Part shown: positions 8,954 to 18,456 of the stretch, one piece after another
How the letters are laid out: every line of letters begins with the position of its first letter
Position numbering within the stretch: position 1 is the first letter of the stretch
Origin: Dehalococcoidia bacterium
Lineage (GTDB): Bacteria; Chloroflexota; Dehalococcoidia; SpSt-223
Length of the DNA stretch: 64,000 nt
Direction: 5' to 3'
Assembly: GCA_025054935.1 (NCBI GenBank)
Contig: JANWZD010000008.1
Coordinates: 34,633-98,632, forward strand
Translations under genes and position numbers: made by a program
The notes under the pieces: generated by a model
The model's input: the letters and a program-made list of their open reading frames with translations, nothing else
Database searches by the model: none
What the model was told of the DNA's origin: nothing

Positions 8954-9046
8954 GCCGCGCGCCGGCGCCGTTCGTCGTTTCCCCCCAGCCGTCTCGGCTG
9001 CCCGCTCGTCGCTGGTCGGGAGTAGAGTTCGGAATGAGGAGCCAGC

Positions 9047-10303
9047 ATGTTGCCACTCGCCTACCTGCGCGAGCATGCCGACGCTGTTCGGACAATGCTT
9101 GCTCACCGGGGGACGGATGCTCCCCTCGATCGCATCTTGGCGCTTGATGAGCGTCGCCGCGCCATCATCGCGGAGAATGAGGCGCTCAAACAGCGGCGCA
9201 ACGAAGTGAGCCGCCAGATCGGCCGCGACAAGGAGCGGCTGGCAGCGCTCCGCGACGAGATGCGCCGCGTTGGCGACCGGATCAAAGCGCTCGATGATGA
9301 ACAGCGCGCCATTGAGGCCGAACTCGACGACCTCTTGCTGCGCGTGCCGAACGTGCCGCACAGTTCGGTGCCGATTGGCGCGACCGCGGAGGACAACGTC
9401 GTCGTCCGGGTGTGGGGGGAGCGGCCGACGTTCCCCTTCCCGCCGAGGCCGCATTGGGAGATCGGCGAGGCGCTCGGCATCCTCGACCTTCCCCGCGCTG
9501 CCAAGATCAGCGGCTCGCGCTTTGTCCTCCTGCGCGGGGCCGGCGCCGCGCTCGAACGGGCGCTCATCACCTTCATGCTCGACGTCCACATTCGGGAGCA
9601 TGGCTATACCGAGGTCTGGCCGCCGTATCTTGTCGAGCCGAAGGCGATGGTCGGCACTGGCCAGCTGCCGAAGTTCGCGGGCGACTTTTACCAGACGCAA
9701 GACGGCCTCTCGCTCATCCCGACTGCCGAAGTGCCGGTCACGAACCTGCATCGCGAGGAGATCCTTGAGCCGGGGACGCTGCCGATCCGCTACGTCGCCT
9801 TCACTCCCTGCTTCCGCACCGAAGCCGGGTCGGCCGGCCGCGATACGCGCGGCATGATCCGGGTGCATCAATTTGACAAAGTCGAACTGGTCAAGTTCGT
9901 TGTGCCGGAGACGAGCTACGATGAGCTCGAAAGTCTGACGCGCGATGCCGAGGCGATCTTGCAGCGATTAGGCCTTCACTACCGCACGGTTGTGCTTTGC
10001 ACCGGCGACCTCGGCTTCGCCTCCGCGAAGACCTACGACCTCGAAGTGTGGATGCCGGGCCAAGACCGCTACGTGGAGATCTCGTCCTGCTCCAATTTTG
10101 AGGCGTTTCAAGCGCGCCGGGCGCGGATTCAGTTTCGGCGCGACGCCGGTGCCCGCGCCGAGTATGTGCACACGCTGAACGGCTCCGGGCTCGCCGTTGG
10201 CCGCACGCTCGCCGCGGTGCTCGAAACCTACCAGCAGCCCGACGGCTCAGTGCTCGTGCCGGAGGCGCTCCGTCCCTATCTCGGGGTCGACCGCATCGGC
10301 TAG
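9047..10303 (+). CDS. serS: Seryl-tRNA synthetase
   Basis: A 418-residue class II synthetase charging tRNA-Ser. The N-terminal long antiparallel coiled coil (about residues 30-105, rich in E/R/K) binds the long variable arm of tRNA-Ser. The core shows motif 2 ([19 protein letters not shown]) and motif 3 ([16 protein letters not shown]). Length is typical. ATG at 9047 is preceded by GAGGAG with a 5-base spacer. Its stop codon shares CTAG with the stop of the convergent dehydratase gene. Confidence 0.95.
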   Translation: MLPLAYLREHADAVRTMLAHRGTDAPLDRILALDERRRAIIAENEALKQRRNEVSRQIGRDKERLAALRDEMRRVGDRIKALDDEQRAIEAELDDLLLRVPNVPHSSVPIGATAEDNVVVRVWGERPTFPFPPRPHWEIGEALGILDLPRAAKISGSRFVLLRGAGAALERALITFMLDVHIREHGYTEVWPPYLVEPKAMVGTGQLPKFAGDFYQTQDGLSLIPTAEVPVTNLHREEILEPGTLPIRYVAFTPCFRTEAGSAGRDTRGMIRVHQFDKVELVKFVVPETSYDELESLTRDAEAILQRLGLHYRTVVLCTGDLGFASAKTYDLEVWMPGQDRYVEISSCSNFEAFQARRARIQFRRDAGARAEYVHTLNGSGLAVGRTLAAVLETYQQPDGSVLVPEALRPYLGVDRIG

Positions 10304-11208
10304 GGGCGCTCGCGGGCGCTTGCAGTGCCAACCGTTACGAGGGTTCCATCCTCCTTCGCGCACCAGACACGGAGCCGCGCGACCCCATTCTCGCGGCGGA
10401 CGATCTCCCCGCCGGCAAGGATCGTCTCGCCGGCAAAGACGCGCGCAATAAAGCGGACATCGAGCGAGCCGCCTTCGAGGTAGCCCGCGCCGAAGTGGTT
10501 GGTGAGCAGCCGAGAGAGGAGGCCGAACGAGAGCGCGCCTTGCGCGAGCGGCGGCTGGCCGCTGGTCTGCTTCGCCAGCGCAGGGTCGGTGTGAACATTC
10601 CGCTCGTCCGGTCCCTCGAACTCGGCCATCCGGGCGAGGGTGATCTCGAAACGCAGCGGCGCGAGCGTCGCAATCGCATCGCCGGCCACGTCCTCGCGCG
10701 GCTCGGACGGCTTCTCGGGAGAGCGCGCCGCTTCTTCATCGGCCAGGCCAAATGCCCAGCTCTTCCAGTGCCGCTGGACGAGGCGCCCCGCCGCCGACGC
10801 TTCGAGGCGGTAGTAGACGTAGCCGCGCCCGCGCCGCACGAACTTGTCAAACACCTCACCGGTCACCACCAGTGGCCGGCCGACAGGGATGGGTCCAAGA
10901 CAGTCCAGCGCATAGCGGGCGAACCCGCCCGACCGGGTCGCGCCGGGCGAGTTGCCGATCAGATACCGCCCGAGGAACATCTGGCTCGGGTAGTAGAGGA
11001 TCGACGGGGGTGCAATCGGCCCGCCCCACGGGGATGGCCCGGAATACCATGGGTGGTCATCGGCGTAAATGCGGCTCCAGCGGGCGATATCCTCCTCGGT
11101 GACCGTCACCTGGTAGGGCCCGCGAGGCCCTAGCTCGATGTCGAAGAACGACACGTCGGGCGCGCTGCCGGGCGGACCGCTCTTGCGGGTCGCGGGTAAG
11201 GTCTGCAT
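10300..11208 (-). CDS. MaoC-like double-hotdog dehydratase
   Basis: A 302-residue protein with two hotdog folds. The N-terminal FAS1-type dehydratase half (about residues 25-150) carries the short-loop pattern YADDHPWY. The C-terminal MaoC half (about 165-295) carries the catalytic-type hydratase motif [10 protein letters not shown]. Such proteins hydrate enoyl thioesters or dehydrate 3-hydroxyacyl thioesters; related itaconyl/mesaconyl-type hydratases are possible. GAGGAG precedes the ATG at 11208. It stands alone, converging on serS with a 4-bp CTAG stop overlap, so the pathway cannot be inferred. Confidence 0.8.
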   Translation of the reverse strand: MQTLPATRKSGPPGSAPDVSFFDIELGPRGPYQVTVTEEDIARWSRIYADDHPWYSGPSPWGGPIAPPSILYYPSQMFLGRYLIGNSPGATRSGGFARYALDCLGPIPVGRPLVVTGEVFDKFVRRGRGYVYYRLEASAAGRLVQRHWKSWAFGLADEEAARSPEKPSEPREDVAGDAIATLAPLRFEITLARMAEFEGPDERNVHTDPALAKQTSGQPPLAQGALSFGLLSRLLTNHFGAGYLEGGSLDVRFIARVFAGETILAGGEIVRRENGVARLRVWCAKEDGTLVTVGTASARERP

Positions 11209-11289
11209 GCTCTCCTCGTGCTGAAGATTGTATACCCGCTATCATAGCGCGCCGCGCGCTTCGCTGGCGACGGCTGGTCTTCGGCCTGC

Positions 11290-11949
11290 TCAAAGCTGGA
11301 GCACGAAGTCGAACGCGCCGGCCTTCCCCTCGCTTGTGTCGCTCAGCCGCATAACGAGCTTCGGGTTGAAGATGCTGTCGCGCTGATTGCCGGGCTCATT
11401 GGGGAAGTAGAGCTGGGTCGTCAGCACGGGCCGGTTCGGCGCTTGCACCTTGACATGGATATGGCGGGTTCGGCCGGGGTAGAGGCCGGGCACAATGGTC
11501 TCGAGTCGGTAGGTTCCGTCGGCGTTTGTGAACTGGTGGCCCCGCAGCCGGTAGCCGCGGGTGTCGTACTGGCCGGTGTTATCGCACTGCCAGAAGTCGA
11601 GGAGGGCGTTGGCGACCGGCTGGCAGCGTGTCGAGAGGACGCGCCCGGTCAGGACGAGGGGGGTTCCATTCACGCCGGGCTCAAGGAGAGAAGTGCGGCG
11701 CGGCGAGTTGGGAGTGAAGTAGGGGCCTTCGGTTTGAGGCGGCGTTGGGTCATCGACGTCAGCGCAGCTTGGGGTCGGGTCGAGGGCGTGTCCGGCTGCG
11801 AGCGGACTTCCCGCCGCGCCCTCTCCTCCCTGAGCGCCGGCGCTGCGCGATGGGCCGATGCCGCAGGCGGCAGCGAGCAGCGCAACGGGGATCATCGCCA
11901 AAGTTTGCAGAACACCGCGGCGGTGGAAGCGTGTCACATCGAGGTTCAT
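11290..11949 (-). CDS. Secreted intradiol ring-cleavage dioxygenase-like lipoprotein
   Basis: A 219-residue Fe(III) dioxygenase-like protein. The N-terminus has twin arginines (RRGVLQTLAMIP), a hydrophobic core and a lipobox-like LLAAACG, so Tat export and lipidation at about Cys29 are predicted. The catalytic domain shows the iron-ligand pattern: Tyr in DFWQCDNTGQYD, a second Tyr in RGYRLRGHQF, and two His in RTRHIHVKV. Ring cleavage of catechols outside the membrane is the family role; the substrate is unknown and may be lignin- or flavonoid-like. No degradation operon surrounds it. Confidence 0.82.
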   Translation of the reverse strand: MNLDVTRFHRRGVLQTLAMIPVALLAAACGIGPSRSAGAQGGEGAAGSPLAAGHALDPTPSCADVDDPTPPQTEGPYFTPNSPRRTSLLEPGVNGTPLVLTGRVLSTRCQPVANALLDFWQCDNTGQYDTRGYRLRGHQFTNADGTYRLETIVPGLYPGRTRHIHVKVQAPNRPVLTTQLYFPNEPGNQRDSIFNPKLVMRLSDTSEGKAGAFDFVLQL

Positions 11950-11990
11950 CGCTGTCTCCGAGCTTGCCCAGCTGGTAGAATCGAGTGCGC

Positions 11991-12062
11991 GCCCCCGTAG
12001 CTCAGTGGATAGAGCGGAGGTTTCCTAAACCTTGCGCGCAGGTTCGATCCCTGCCGGGGGTA
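11991..12062 (+). tRNA. tRNA-Arg (anticodon CCT)
   Basis: A full cloverleaf fits. The acceptor is GCCCCCG / CGGGGGT with a G1-U72 wobble, followed by a D-arm GCTC...GAGC. The anticodon stem is GAGGT/ACCTT with loop TTCCTAA (anticodon CCT at 12024-12026). The variable loop is four bases (GCGC) and the T-arm is GCAGG-TTCGATC-CCTGC. Discriminator A is at 12062 and CCA is not encoded. It reads AGG codons and sits 70 bp before the corrinoid adenosyltransferase gene. Confidence 0.95.
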
Positions 12063-12131
12063 CTTTTCTTTCGCTCTTCTTTACCAGACGCGCCAGCCAT
12101 TTGTTGCGGCGCGCTTGTTCAGGAGCCGCCT

Positions 12132-12725
12132 GTGACCGACCCAATCCCCCCCACCACGACCGCGGAAGCGCTCGCTAAGCGCCAAGCCGCCCGCAAGAAC
12201 TTGATCAAGAAAGGGATCGTCCTTGTCAACACCGGGCTGGGCAAGGGGAAATCCACAGCCGCTTTCGGCGTGCTCTTCCGCGCGTGGGGGCGGGGGATGC
12301 GGGTCTGTGTCTTCCAATTTCTTAAGCACGAGAAGGGCAACTGGGGCGAGGTGCGCGCTGCCAAGAAGCTCGGGATCGAGTGGCACCGAATGGGCGACGG
12401 ATTCACCTGGACGTCGCGCGACCTCGACGAGACAACCGCCAAGGCAATCCACGCCTGGGAGCGGGTCAAAGAGAAGATCACGAGCGGCGAGTACGACCTG
12501 ATCATCCTCGATGAGTTCACCTATCCCTTGCACTACGGCTGGATTGACCCTGAGGAAGCGGTCGGCTGGCTGCGCGAGCACAAGCCGCCCATGCTCCACT
12601 TGATCATCACGGGCCGCTACGCCCCGCCGGCGCTCATCGACTACGCCGATGTCGTCACCGACATGACAAAAGTGAAGCATGCCTACGATGCGGGGATCCG
12701 CGCCCAGCCGGGGATTGAGTTTTAG
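12132..12725 (+). CDS. cobO: ATP:corrinoid adenosyltransferase (CobO/BtuR type)
   Basis: A 197-residue enzyme transferring adenosyl from ATP to cob(I)alamin to make adenosylcobalamin. Marks are the P-loop GLGKGKST (about residues 36-43), [10 protein letters not shown], the Asp/Glu motif [14 protein letters not shown] and [10 protein letters not shown]. Length matches BtuR/CobO (about 195-205). The start is GTG at 12132, set by AGGAG six bases upstream; the frame is also open through the tRNA, which is coincidental. Its product is the cofactor for the class II reductase encoded at 2.8-6.3 kb. The next gene starts 8 bp downstream. Confidence 0.93.
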   Translation: MTDPIPPTTTAEALAKRQAARKNLIKKGIVLVNTGLGKGKSTAAFGVLFRAWGRGMRVCVFQFLKHEKGNWGEVRAAKKLGIEWHRMGDGFTWTSRDLDETTAKAIHAWERVKEKITSGEYDLIILDEFTYPLHYGWIDPEEAVGWLREHKPPMLHLIITGRYAPPALIDYADVVTDMTKVKHAYDAGIRAQPGIEF

Positions 12726-12733
12726 CGTCCCCG

Positions 12734-13783
12734 ATGCGCATCGGCATTGTCACGTCGGCGCCGGCGGAAGGCCTGCTCAGCGGTACTGCCGCGGCGGTCG
12801 CCGGGCTGCGCGGCGGGCTGGTCGCGCTTGGGCATGAGGTTGTCACCCTGCGGCCGCAAGGGCCGCCTCGCGGCTCGCTCCTCGTCCATCGCCTGCTCTT
12901 CAATCTCGCCCTGTCGCGCGCCCTTGCGACCCTCTCCACGGATCTCCTAGTCGGCGTCGGCCTCGACGGCTTTCTCTGGGCGAGACGGCAGCGGCTCGCG
13001 CCGTATGTCGTGCTGCTGCGCGAACTCGTCGCTGACCGCTTCAACGGCGGCTCCCGTTTTCTGCGCTCGCTCCAAGCGCGGCTGGAGGCCGGCAACGCTC
13101 AGCGAGCCGACGGCGTCGTCGTCCCCAGTCAGCATGTTCGCGAGGCGGTGAGGCGCCGCTATGGAGTTGCGCCTGAACGGCTGCGGGTAGTGCCCGAGGG
13201 GATCAACCTCGCCCGGTGGCGCGCCCCAGCGCCATCCGCGGGCGACGGCGCGACGATCCTCTGCGCGGTGCCGCGCTCGGGGGATGCTGCCGGCGCCGAG
13301 TTCGTGCAGGCCTTTGCGATTGTTCATCGCGCACTGCCGTCGGCGCGCGCGGTGCTGGTGAGCGATCACGCTGCGCGCCCCGGCAGCGGCGAGAAGGCGG
13401 AGCGTCTGGGGCTGAGCGGCGCGGTCCTCGAGCGCGCCGTGACCGACGAGGAGACCCTCCGCGCCTGCTACCAAGCTGCTGACCTCTTCTGTCTGCCACG
13501 GGCTTCTGCTGCCGCCACGCCTTTCTTTCTTGCGGCAATGGCGAGCGGCCTGCCAATCGTGGCGACAACAGACAAGGCGGTTCCGGAGGTGGTGCCGAGT
13601 GCGGCGGGCATTCTCGTGCCGCCCGGCAACATCGAAGCGCTGGCCGAGGCGTTGATCGCTCTGCTCGGCGCGCCGGCGCGGCGCAGCGAGATGGGGTCGG
13701 CGGGGCTGCAGGCGGTCGCCGCTCACGACTGGCCGGTCGTCGCCCGCGGGTTCATCGAGGAGCTCGAGCGGCCGGCGCGGTGA
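12734..13783 (+). CDS. Glycosyltransferase family 4-like
   Basis: A 349-residue GT-B glycosyltransferase. The N-terminal half has the Rossmann start RIGIVTSAP and an acceptor-side glycine run (EGLLSGTAAAVAGL). The C-terminal half has RVVPEGINLARW, the ADLFCLPRA segment and the sugar-nucleotide-binding PFFLAAMASGLPIVAT with the usual E-x7-E partly changed. It probably adds a hexose to a lipid or surface glycan on the cytoplasmic face. No Shine-Dalgarno is seen; with 8 bp after cobO, translational coupling is plausible. The donor sugar is unknown. Confidence 0.8.
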   Translation: MRIGIVTSAPAEGLLSGTAAAVAGLRGGLVALGHEVVTLRPQGPPRGSLLVHRLLFNLALSRALATLSTDLLVGVGLDGFLWARRQRLAPYVVLLRELVADRFNGGSRFLRSLQARLEAGNAQRADGVVVPSQHVREAVRRRYGVAPERLRVVPEGINLARWRAPAPSAGDGATILCAVPRSGDAAGAEFVQAFAIVHRALPSARAVLVSDHAARPGSGEKAERLGLSGAVLERAVTDEETLRACYQAADLFCLPRASAAATPFFLAAMASGLPIVATTDKAVPEVVPSAAGILVPPGNIEALAEALIALLGAPARRSEMGSAGLQAVAAHDWPVVARGFIEELERPAR

Positions 13784-13798
13784 GTAAGAGGAGGTCGG

Positions 13799-14344
13799 AT
13801 GGTGCATCGGATCCAGCGGGGTGCCACGGGCCGGCGGGTAGTGGTCGCGTTCTGCATGCTCCTCGTGTTCTCCACCATGATCCTGCCCTGGGCGGCAGCG
13901 CGCTTGGCCGCCTATTCCGGCGGCGGACCGTCGATCGCGCTCAATTTCGGCTTTACCCCGGCGGACGCCTTCGCGGCGCTTGAGGCGCTCGGTCCCGACG
14001 GTCGGACCTTCTATCTCCTGTTCCTGGTGACTGGGGATGTCATCTGGCCGATCGTGTACGCCCTCTTTCTCGGCACACTGCTGGCGTGGCTGTTTGCCCG
14101 CGGCTTTCCCTCCGCCAGTCCAGCGCAGCGCGCGATCCTGCTCCCCTTTCTCGCGCTTGCCGCTGACTATGCCGAGAACGTCGGCATCATCGCGATGATC
14201 CTCGCGTATCCGGCGCGGCTGGACGGGATCGCTCAGATCACGAGTATGTTTCAGATGATCAAGTGGTCGCTGATCGGGGCGAGCGGACTGCTGGTTGCTC
14301 TCGGCGCGATCGCAGCGGTGGTCCGGCGGGGCGCGCGGGCATAG
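13799..14344 (+). CDS. Four-helix membrane protein, unknown function
   Basis: A 181-residue protein with four predicted membrane segments (about residues 14-36, 72-98, 108-130, 148-172). There are conserved-looking polar residues inside or beside them (GDVIWP, DYAENVG). It resembles small uncharacterised four-helix proteins that occur widely in bacteria, and no enzyme motif is recognised. AGGAGG-like purines precede ATG at 13799, 15 bp after the glycosyltransferase, suggesting one transcript with it. Confidence 0.75.
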   Translation: MVHRIQRGATGRRVVVAFCMLLVFSTMILPWAAARLAAYSGGGPSIALNFGFTPADAFAALEALGPDGRTFYLLFLVTGDVIWPIVYALFLGTLLAWLFARGFPSASPAQRAILLPFLALAADYAENVGIIAMILAYPARLDGIAQITSMFQMIKWSLIGASGLLVALGAIAAVVRRGARA

Positions 14345-14582
14345 CCGACGGCGGCTGCCCGGTCAAGCGTGCTCTCGTCGGTCGGCTGCAGACTGGCGGC
14401 GTGAGGCAGCAGCCGCTGGAGATAGTCGGCGAGCGCTGGGCGCGCGCCGCGCTTCCGCGCTGAAGCGCAGTCGGGGGAGGGCAGCGAGGGACAAGCGACG
14501 CCGGCCGCGGGCGGGACGCGAGGCGCTCGTGGACGAGGCATGCGACGGAAAGCGACAGATATTCCAACGATCACACCACACT

Positions 14583-14591
14583 TGATATACT
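14583..14591 (+). promoter_or_regulatory. Extended -10 promoter of the methyltransferase gene
   Basis: TGATATACT (TG-n-TATACT) lies 39 bases before the GTG start at 14631. No -35 match is seen, as is usual for extended -10 promoters. Confidence 0.45.
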
Positions 14592-14630
14592 CTCACCGTT
14601 CGACAGCGCGAACGCGTTTAGGAGGATGCT

Positions 14631-15521
14631 GTGACGACGACCGAAGCGGAGCCCCGTCTCGCCGATCTCCCGCCAGCCCCACCCGAGTACAAGCCGCCGG
14701 CGCCTCTCTTCCTCTGGGCAGCGAGGACATTCCGTCCCCTTGTCGGCCCGTTCCTTTCCCTCTGGTGGTCGCGGCTCGAGAAGCTGGATGGCCCGTTTGA
14801 TGCGTCCGACTTGCTGCCCCCGGGTGTCACCGAGCCGACGACCTATCCGCCGTATTACTTCATGAAGCATGTCCACTCGATGCCGGACCCCGGCTGGATG
14901 CATCCGGCGATGGGCGAGTTCTATTACAAGACTGCCCGCTGGGGGTTCTATTTCGACCGCGAGGATGTCATTCGCTACTACTACGGCAAGCTGATCGCGC
15001 CGCTGAATCCGAAGCGGATCCTCGATGTCGGCTGCGCAATCGGGGAAGCGGCGATCATCATCGCCAAGATGTTCCCGCAGGCCGAAGTGATCGGCGTGGA
15101 CCTCTCGGCGCCGATGCTGCGCTGGGCCCGGCGTGAAGCCGAGCGGCAGGGGGTGCCCAACGTCAAGTTCTATCACCGCGACTTCTGCGACCTGAGCTAC
15201 TGGGAGGACGGTTCGTTCGACTTCGTCTACGAGAACTACTGCCTCCACGAGGTCCCGACCTACGCCGGCTTGGCCTGCGTCAAGGAGATGATCCGGCTGA
15301 CCCGTCCCGGCGGCCGGATCGCTTTCGCGGACTGGCCGCCGGCCGAAGAGCCGGGCGAGTATGAGAAGCGCGCCGCGATGGTCAACATCCAAGAGCCGTT
15401 TATGCTCCAATATCTCGACCTGCGGCTCGAGGAGCGGCTGAGCGAGCTGGGCATGATCAATGTCGAGCGGCTCACCCGCGTTGGGCGCAACATGCTCGTC
15501 AAGGCGGACAAGCCCGCCTGA
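14631..15521 (+). CDS. SAM-dependent methyltransferase
   Basis: A 296-residue class I methyltransferase. After an N-terminal helical extension of about 120 residues comes the Rossmann core. Motif I is ILDVGCAIGEAAIIIA (near residue 125), the acidic loop is VIGVDLSAPML, motif II is FDFVYENYCLHEV and motif III is LTRPGGRIAFADW. The long N-terminal part resembles proteins that methylate membrane quinone- or tetrapyrrole-like substrates, but the acceptor is not identified. GTG at 14631 has AGGAGG five bases upstream. Monocistronic: own promoter, strong terminator behind. Confidence 0.85.
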   Translation: MTTTEAEPRLADLPPAPPEYKPPAPLFLWAARTFRPLVGPFLSLWWSRLEKLDGPFDASDLLPPGVTEPTTYPPYYFMKHVHSMPDPGWMHPAMGEFYYKTARWGFYFDREDVIRYYYGKLIAPLNPKRILDVGCAIGEAAIIIAKMFPQAEVIGVDLSAPMLRWARREAERQGVPNVKFYHRDFCDLSYWEDGSFDFVYENYCLHEVPTYAGLACVKEMIRLTRPGGRIAFADWPPAEEPGEYEKRAAMVNIQEPFMLQYLDLRLEERLSELGMINVERLTRVGRNMLVKADKPA

Positions 15522-15539
15522 CCGCACGCGACGCTAGGT

Positions 15540-15569
15540 GAGGAGGGCCAGCCGGCCCTCCTCGTTTTT
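15540..15569 (+). terminator. Rho-independent terminator after the methyltransferase
   Basis: Perfect 10-bp stem GAGGAGGGCC / GGCCCTCCTC with loop AGCC, followed by G and five Ts (15565-15569). Confidence 0.92.
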
Positions 15570-15662
15570 GTCGGGCTCCGCTCGGGAGCGCCGGCGACGG
15601 CTTGACGGCTGCTTCGTCGCGACCGCACACTCGACTGTCGAGGTGACGAACGGGGTCGACCG

Positions 15663-15824
15663 ATGGCTGCTCCATCACCGAGCTGCGATGTCTGCCGTGA
15701 ACGCGGAGCGAATCGTCCGTATACCAGCCTGCAGGTCTGTGTCCGCTGCGGGCGCACTGCCTGTGAGCCGACCCACTGGAACCGGTCGTCCGGGCTCTGC
15801 TACTTCTGTGCCAAGGTCCGCTAG
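15663..15824 (+). CDS. 53-residue Cys-rich zinc-ribbon-like protein
   Basis: A very small frame: MAAPSPSC..., with four cysteine clusters, CDVC (8-11), CVRC (26-29), Cys34, and CYFC (46-49), plus His38. The C-x2-C / C-x2-C / C-x2-C spacing fits a small zinc-binding domain, such as a treble clef or zinc ribbon. A GGGG stretch sits 7 bases before ATG at 15663. It lies between the methyltransferase terminator and the HD-GYP gene and overlaps the 3' end of that gene antisense by 150 bp. Function unknown; a nucleic-acid or protein-binding adaptor is possible. Confidence 0.6.
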   Translation: MAAPSPSCDVCRERGANRPYTSLQVCVRCGRTACEPTHWNRSSGLCYFCAKVR

Positions 15825-17054
15825 TGCGTTCTCCACGTCAGCCGAGCCGAACTGAGCCGCTGGTTCGCCGTAGCGGGCGCGGATAGCGTCGATTTCGCCG
15901 GCACGATACGCCTGCCGAAATGCCTCGACCACGTCGGGGTCGAACTGTGTCCCGGCGAGGCGAAACACTTCCTCCGCTGCGCGGGCTGATTCCCAGGGCT
16001 CCTTGTAGGGCCGCCGCGAGGTGAGCGCGTCGTAGACATCGGCGACGGCGACGATCCGCGCCGAGAGGGGGATCGCTGTGCCGGCAAGGCGGTCCGGGTA
16101 GCCGGTGCCGTCCCACCGCTCGTGGTGATGACGCGCGATCTCCCGATGAACTCGAAAAGCTGGGCGTTCGCCAAGAATGCGCGCTCCGTCCGCCGCATGC
16201 TGCTCCATGATCCGGCGCTCCTCGGCGGTCAGGGGGCCGGCTTTCTTCAGCACAGCGTCCGGCGTATACGCCTTGCCGACATCGTGCGTGATGCTCGCCT
16301 CGCCGAGCGCTGAGACGTCGGGCTCACGATACCCGAGCCGGCGGGCGATCGCCTCGCTGTAATAGCGGATACGCTGAAGGTGGGCGCCCGTGAACGAGTC
16401 GCGCGCCTCGACGATCGTCGCCAGCATCATGATGGTGTCGCGGTTCTGCTCTTCGAGGGAACGGTTCGCAGCCTCGAGGGAGCGCCGGCGACGGTTCAGT
16501 TCGAACGTCAGCCACCAGACAAGCCCGCCGATTGCAAAGAAGAACGTGAGCCGCACCGGCAGATTCTGGGCGGTGATGGAGTCGGGAGGGAAATAGGTGA
16601 GAGAGAGCCACGCGAAAAATGCCGAGAGGAAAACGATATACAGCAGAGCACCAACCGGGCCAAAGTGAAAGGCGGCGCCGACGATGAAGAGGAGAAAGAC
16701 CAGCCAGAAATCGGCGGTCACGCCGCGCGCGGCGAGATCGGGGACGGTGAGAAAAGCGCACCCCAGCAGGATGGCGGTGTCGAGCAGGATGCCCATCGTG
16801 TGAGAGAAGCGCGGAAAGCGCTGCATCGTCGGCCCGACAAGGCCGAGGTTGTAGCCCGCTACGAGCGCGAGCAGGCCGAGGACGGCGACCCAGTTGTCAA
16901 GATTGTCACGGAAGAGAAAGACCGCGAGAGCGACGAGGGCAGGGATGATGAGCCGCGTGACGAAGAGGCCGCGCTCGATAGCGAGGGTGACCTCGTGGAG
17001 CGCAGGGGCGTGTGGATGCGCGAAGCTCGGTCGGTCCGCTGTCCGGTTGGTCAC
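15675..17054 (-). CDS. Membrane-anchored HD-GYP phosphohydrolase (c-di-GMP phosphodiesterase-like)
   Basis: A 459-residue signalling protein. About six membrane helices occupy residues 25-200. A short coiled coil ([17 protein letters not shown]) then leads into the HD-GYP domain (about 215-400), with HD in ASITHDVGK, the [11 protein letters not shown] signature and [22 protein letters not shown] domains hydrolyse cyclic di-GMP or related dinucleotides. The last roughly 50 residues are low-complexity and are read antisense to the Cys-rich micro-gene, so the true domain ends well before the stop. The FecR-like gene lies 40 bp upstream on the same strand, probably the same operon. Confidence 0.85.
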   Translation of the reverse strand: MTNRTADRPSFAHPHAPALHEVTLAIERGLFVTRLIIPALVALAVFLFRDNLDNWVAVLGLLALVAGYNLGLVGPTMQRFPRFSHTMGILLDTAILLGCAFLTVPDLAARGVTADFWLVFLLFIVGAAFHFGPVGALLYIVFLSAFFAWLSLTYFPPDSITAQNLPVRLTFFFAIGGLVWWLTFELNRRRRSLEAANRSLEEQNRDTIMMLATIVEARDSFTGAHLQRIRYYSEAIARRLGYREPDVSALGEASITHDVGKAYTPDAVLKKAGPLTAEERRIMEQHAADGARILGERPAFRVHREIARHHHERWDGTGYPDRLAGTAIPLSARIVAVADVYDALTSRRPYKEPWESARAAEEVFRLAGTQFDPDVVEAFRQAYRAGEIDAIRARYGEPAAQFGSADVENALADLGTEVAEPGRPVPVGRLTGSAPAADTDLQAGIRTIRSAFTADIAAR

Positions 17055-17094
17055 GCTGTCATCCCTATTGTTGGCCAGTGCCGCGCTAGCGCGG

Positions 17095-18309
17095 CTACTC
17101 GCCGACTAAGGAGACGCGCCGGATGTAGCTCTCGTAGTCGTGGCCGCCGGCCACGACCTCGAGGTAGAGGATCTGGCGTGGAGTAGGCACCCGGCTCATG
17201 AGGTCCTGTTCATACCCGATCGTTTCCCAGACGCCGGCGCGCACCGGTACGCCGTAGTCGACGCGGCTCCTGGTGGGATTTTCGACATAGAACCCCTGGA
17301 CCACGAGGTTTTCGAGCCCTTCTGCAGAGCGATAGCGCAGCCGGATCATCATCGGATACTCAGAGCCGAGCGAACCGCCGCCGCCGAGGCTTTGCGAAAT
17401 GACGTTGATCTCGACGGAGAGCCGCAAGGTCCAAAACTCGCTCACGTCGCGGTTGATCTCCTGCCGGAGGAACACCTCGCACGCAGTCGCTTGGCTTCCT
17501 GTGCGCACGAAGCGGACGGCGGGCTGGCCGGCGGCGTCGGTGGTCAGCTGCACTTGGGCTGGTGCCGGCGTATTTTCGAGACAGTAGGTTTGGTCTGGCT
17601 CGCGCTGCCAGCCGGTGAAGCCTTCGGTGAAGGTGCCGTTGCGGATGAGGTCGGTTGCCGCCGGACGGGGGTCGCTCGGCATGCGGCCCACGCTAGTCGC
17701 AAAGCGCTCACGCAGTTCGACCGTCCGTCCTCCCGCCGTAACGAACGCGTGGCCGCGCTCCCGCACCTTGATTTCGCTCTCCGGCTCGCCGACGACGACG
17801 GAATAGCTTCCTTCCAGCAGCACTGCTCGCCCTTGGGGGATGAGAAGCGTAAATTCGGTGCGTCCTTCGGGAGGACGGGCAACGGCGATAACCGCTTTGC
17901 CCCGATTGACGCGGACAGAGACGTAGTTGGTCTTCGGCGCGAAGACGGAGACTTGGAGACGGCTGAGTTGGATCTCCGATTCGGGAAGAATGAGCACGGT
18001 GCTTCCGTCGAAGAGGGAGACCAGGGCGCGGCCGACCCGGTCGGTCTGAATGCGGTCGTGCTCGCGAAGAATGGCGTCTTCGTTGACAACGACCCAGCTC
18101 GTCGAGCCCGCAGACTGGCGGGTAATGGTCCCGCCGATGACGGTTCCGAGAAGGGCGTCGTACGGCTGGGTGGCGCTCTCCTGATACCAGCGGAGGCTGA
18201 GCACCGAACCGATGCACAGCAAGCAGAACAGCCCAAACGCGACCCAGATAATGAGCCACGCCAGGCGATCGGAATGCTGGCGAAGTCGAGGCCGCTCGAG
18301 TGTCGCCAC
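17095..18309 (-). CDS. Membrane-anchored FecR-domain protein
   Basis: A 404-residue protein with one N-terminal membrane helix (about residues 18-42), then a FecR-like beta domain (about 60-195). Features of the latter are the RIQTDRVGRALVSLFDGST stretch and LPESEIQLSRL and VRVNRGKAVIAV strands. A C-terminal jelly-roll-like region (about 215-404, NGTFTEGFTGWQREP) resembles carbohydrate-binding or NPCBM-like modules. FecR domains of this type are external scaffolds or sensors. It is the first gene of a two-gene unit with the HD-GYP protein, suggesting an outside sensor linked to second-messenger breakdown; that link is inference. Confidence 0.72.
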   Translation of the reverse strand: MATLERPRLRQHSDRLAWLIIWVAFGLFCLLCIGSVLSLRWYQESATQPYDALLGTVIGGTITRQSAGSTSWVVVNEDAILREHDRIQTDRVGRALVSLFDGSTVLILPESEIQLSRLQVSVFAPKTNYVSVRVNRGKAVIAVARPPEGRTEFTLLIPQGRAVLLEGSYSVVVGEPESEIKVRERGHAFVTAGGRTVELRERFATSVGRMPSDPRPAATDLIRNGTFTEGFTGWQREPDQTYCLENTPAPAQVQLTTDAAGQPAVRFVRTGSQATACEVFLRQEINRDVSEFWTLRLSVEINVISQSLGGGGSLGSEYPMMIRLRYRSAEGLENLVVQGFYVENPTRSRVDYGVPVRAGVWETIGYEQDLMSRVPTPRQILYLEVVAGGHDYESYIRRVSLVGE

Positions 18310-18456
18310 GGCAGGAGTTATAGGCAGCGTCTCGGGTCAGATCAACGGGCTGCGCGGAGCAATGCGCGGGCTGGCTGCCCTTCTTCTCAACCGAGGCCCC
18401 TCCCGCTGCCTCGCTTGCGCCGCGCTGCAAGAAGCGGTTATTCCGCTGGGGCGCGC

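Noticed and set aside
14345..14582. Coding frames on both strands before the methyltransferase
   Set aside because: Overlapping frames in all phases, none with a ribosome-binding site or domain; treated as intergenic with the methyltransferase promoter at its end.
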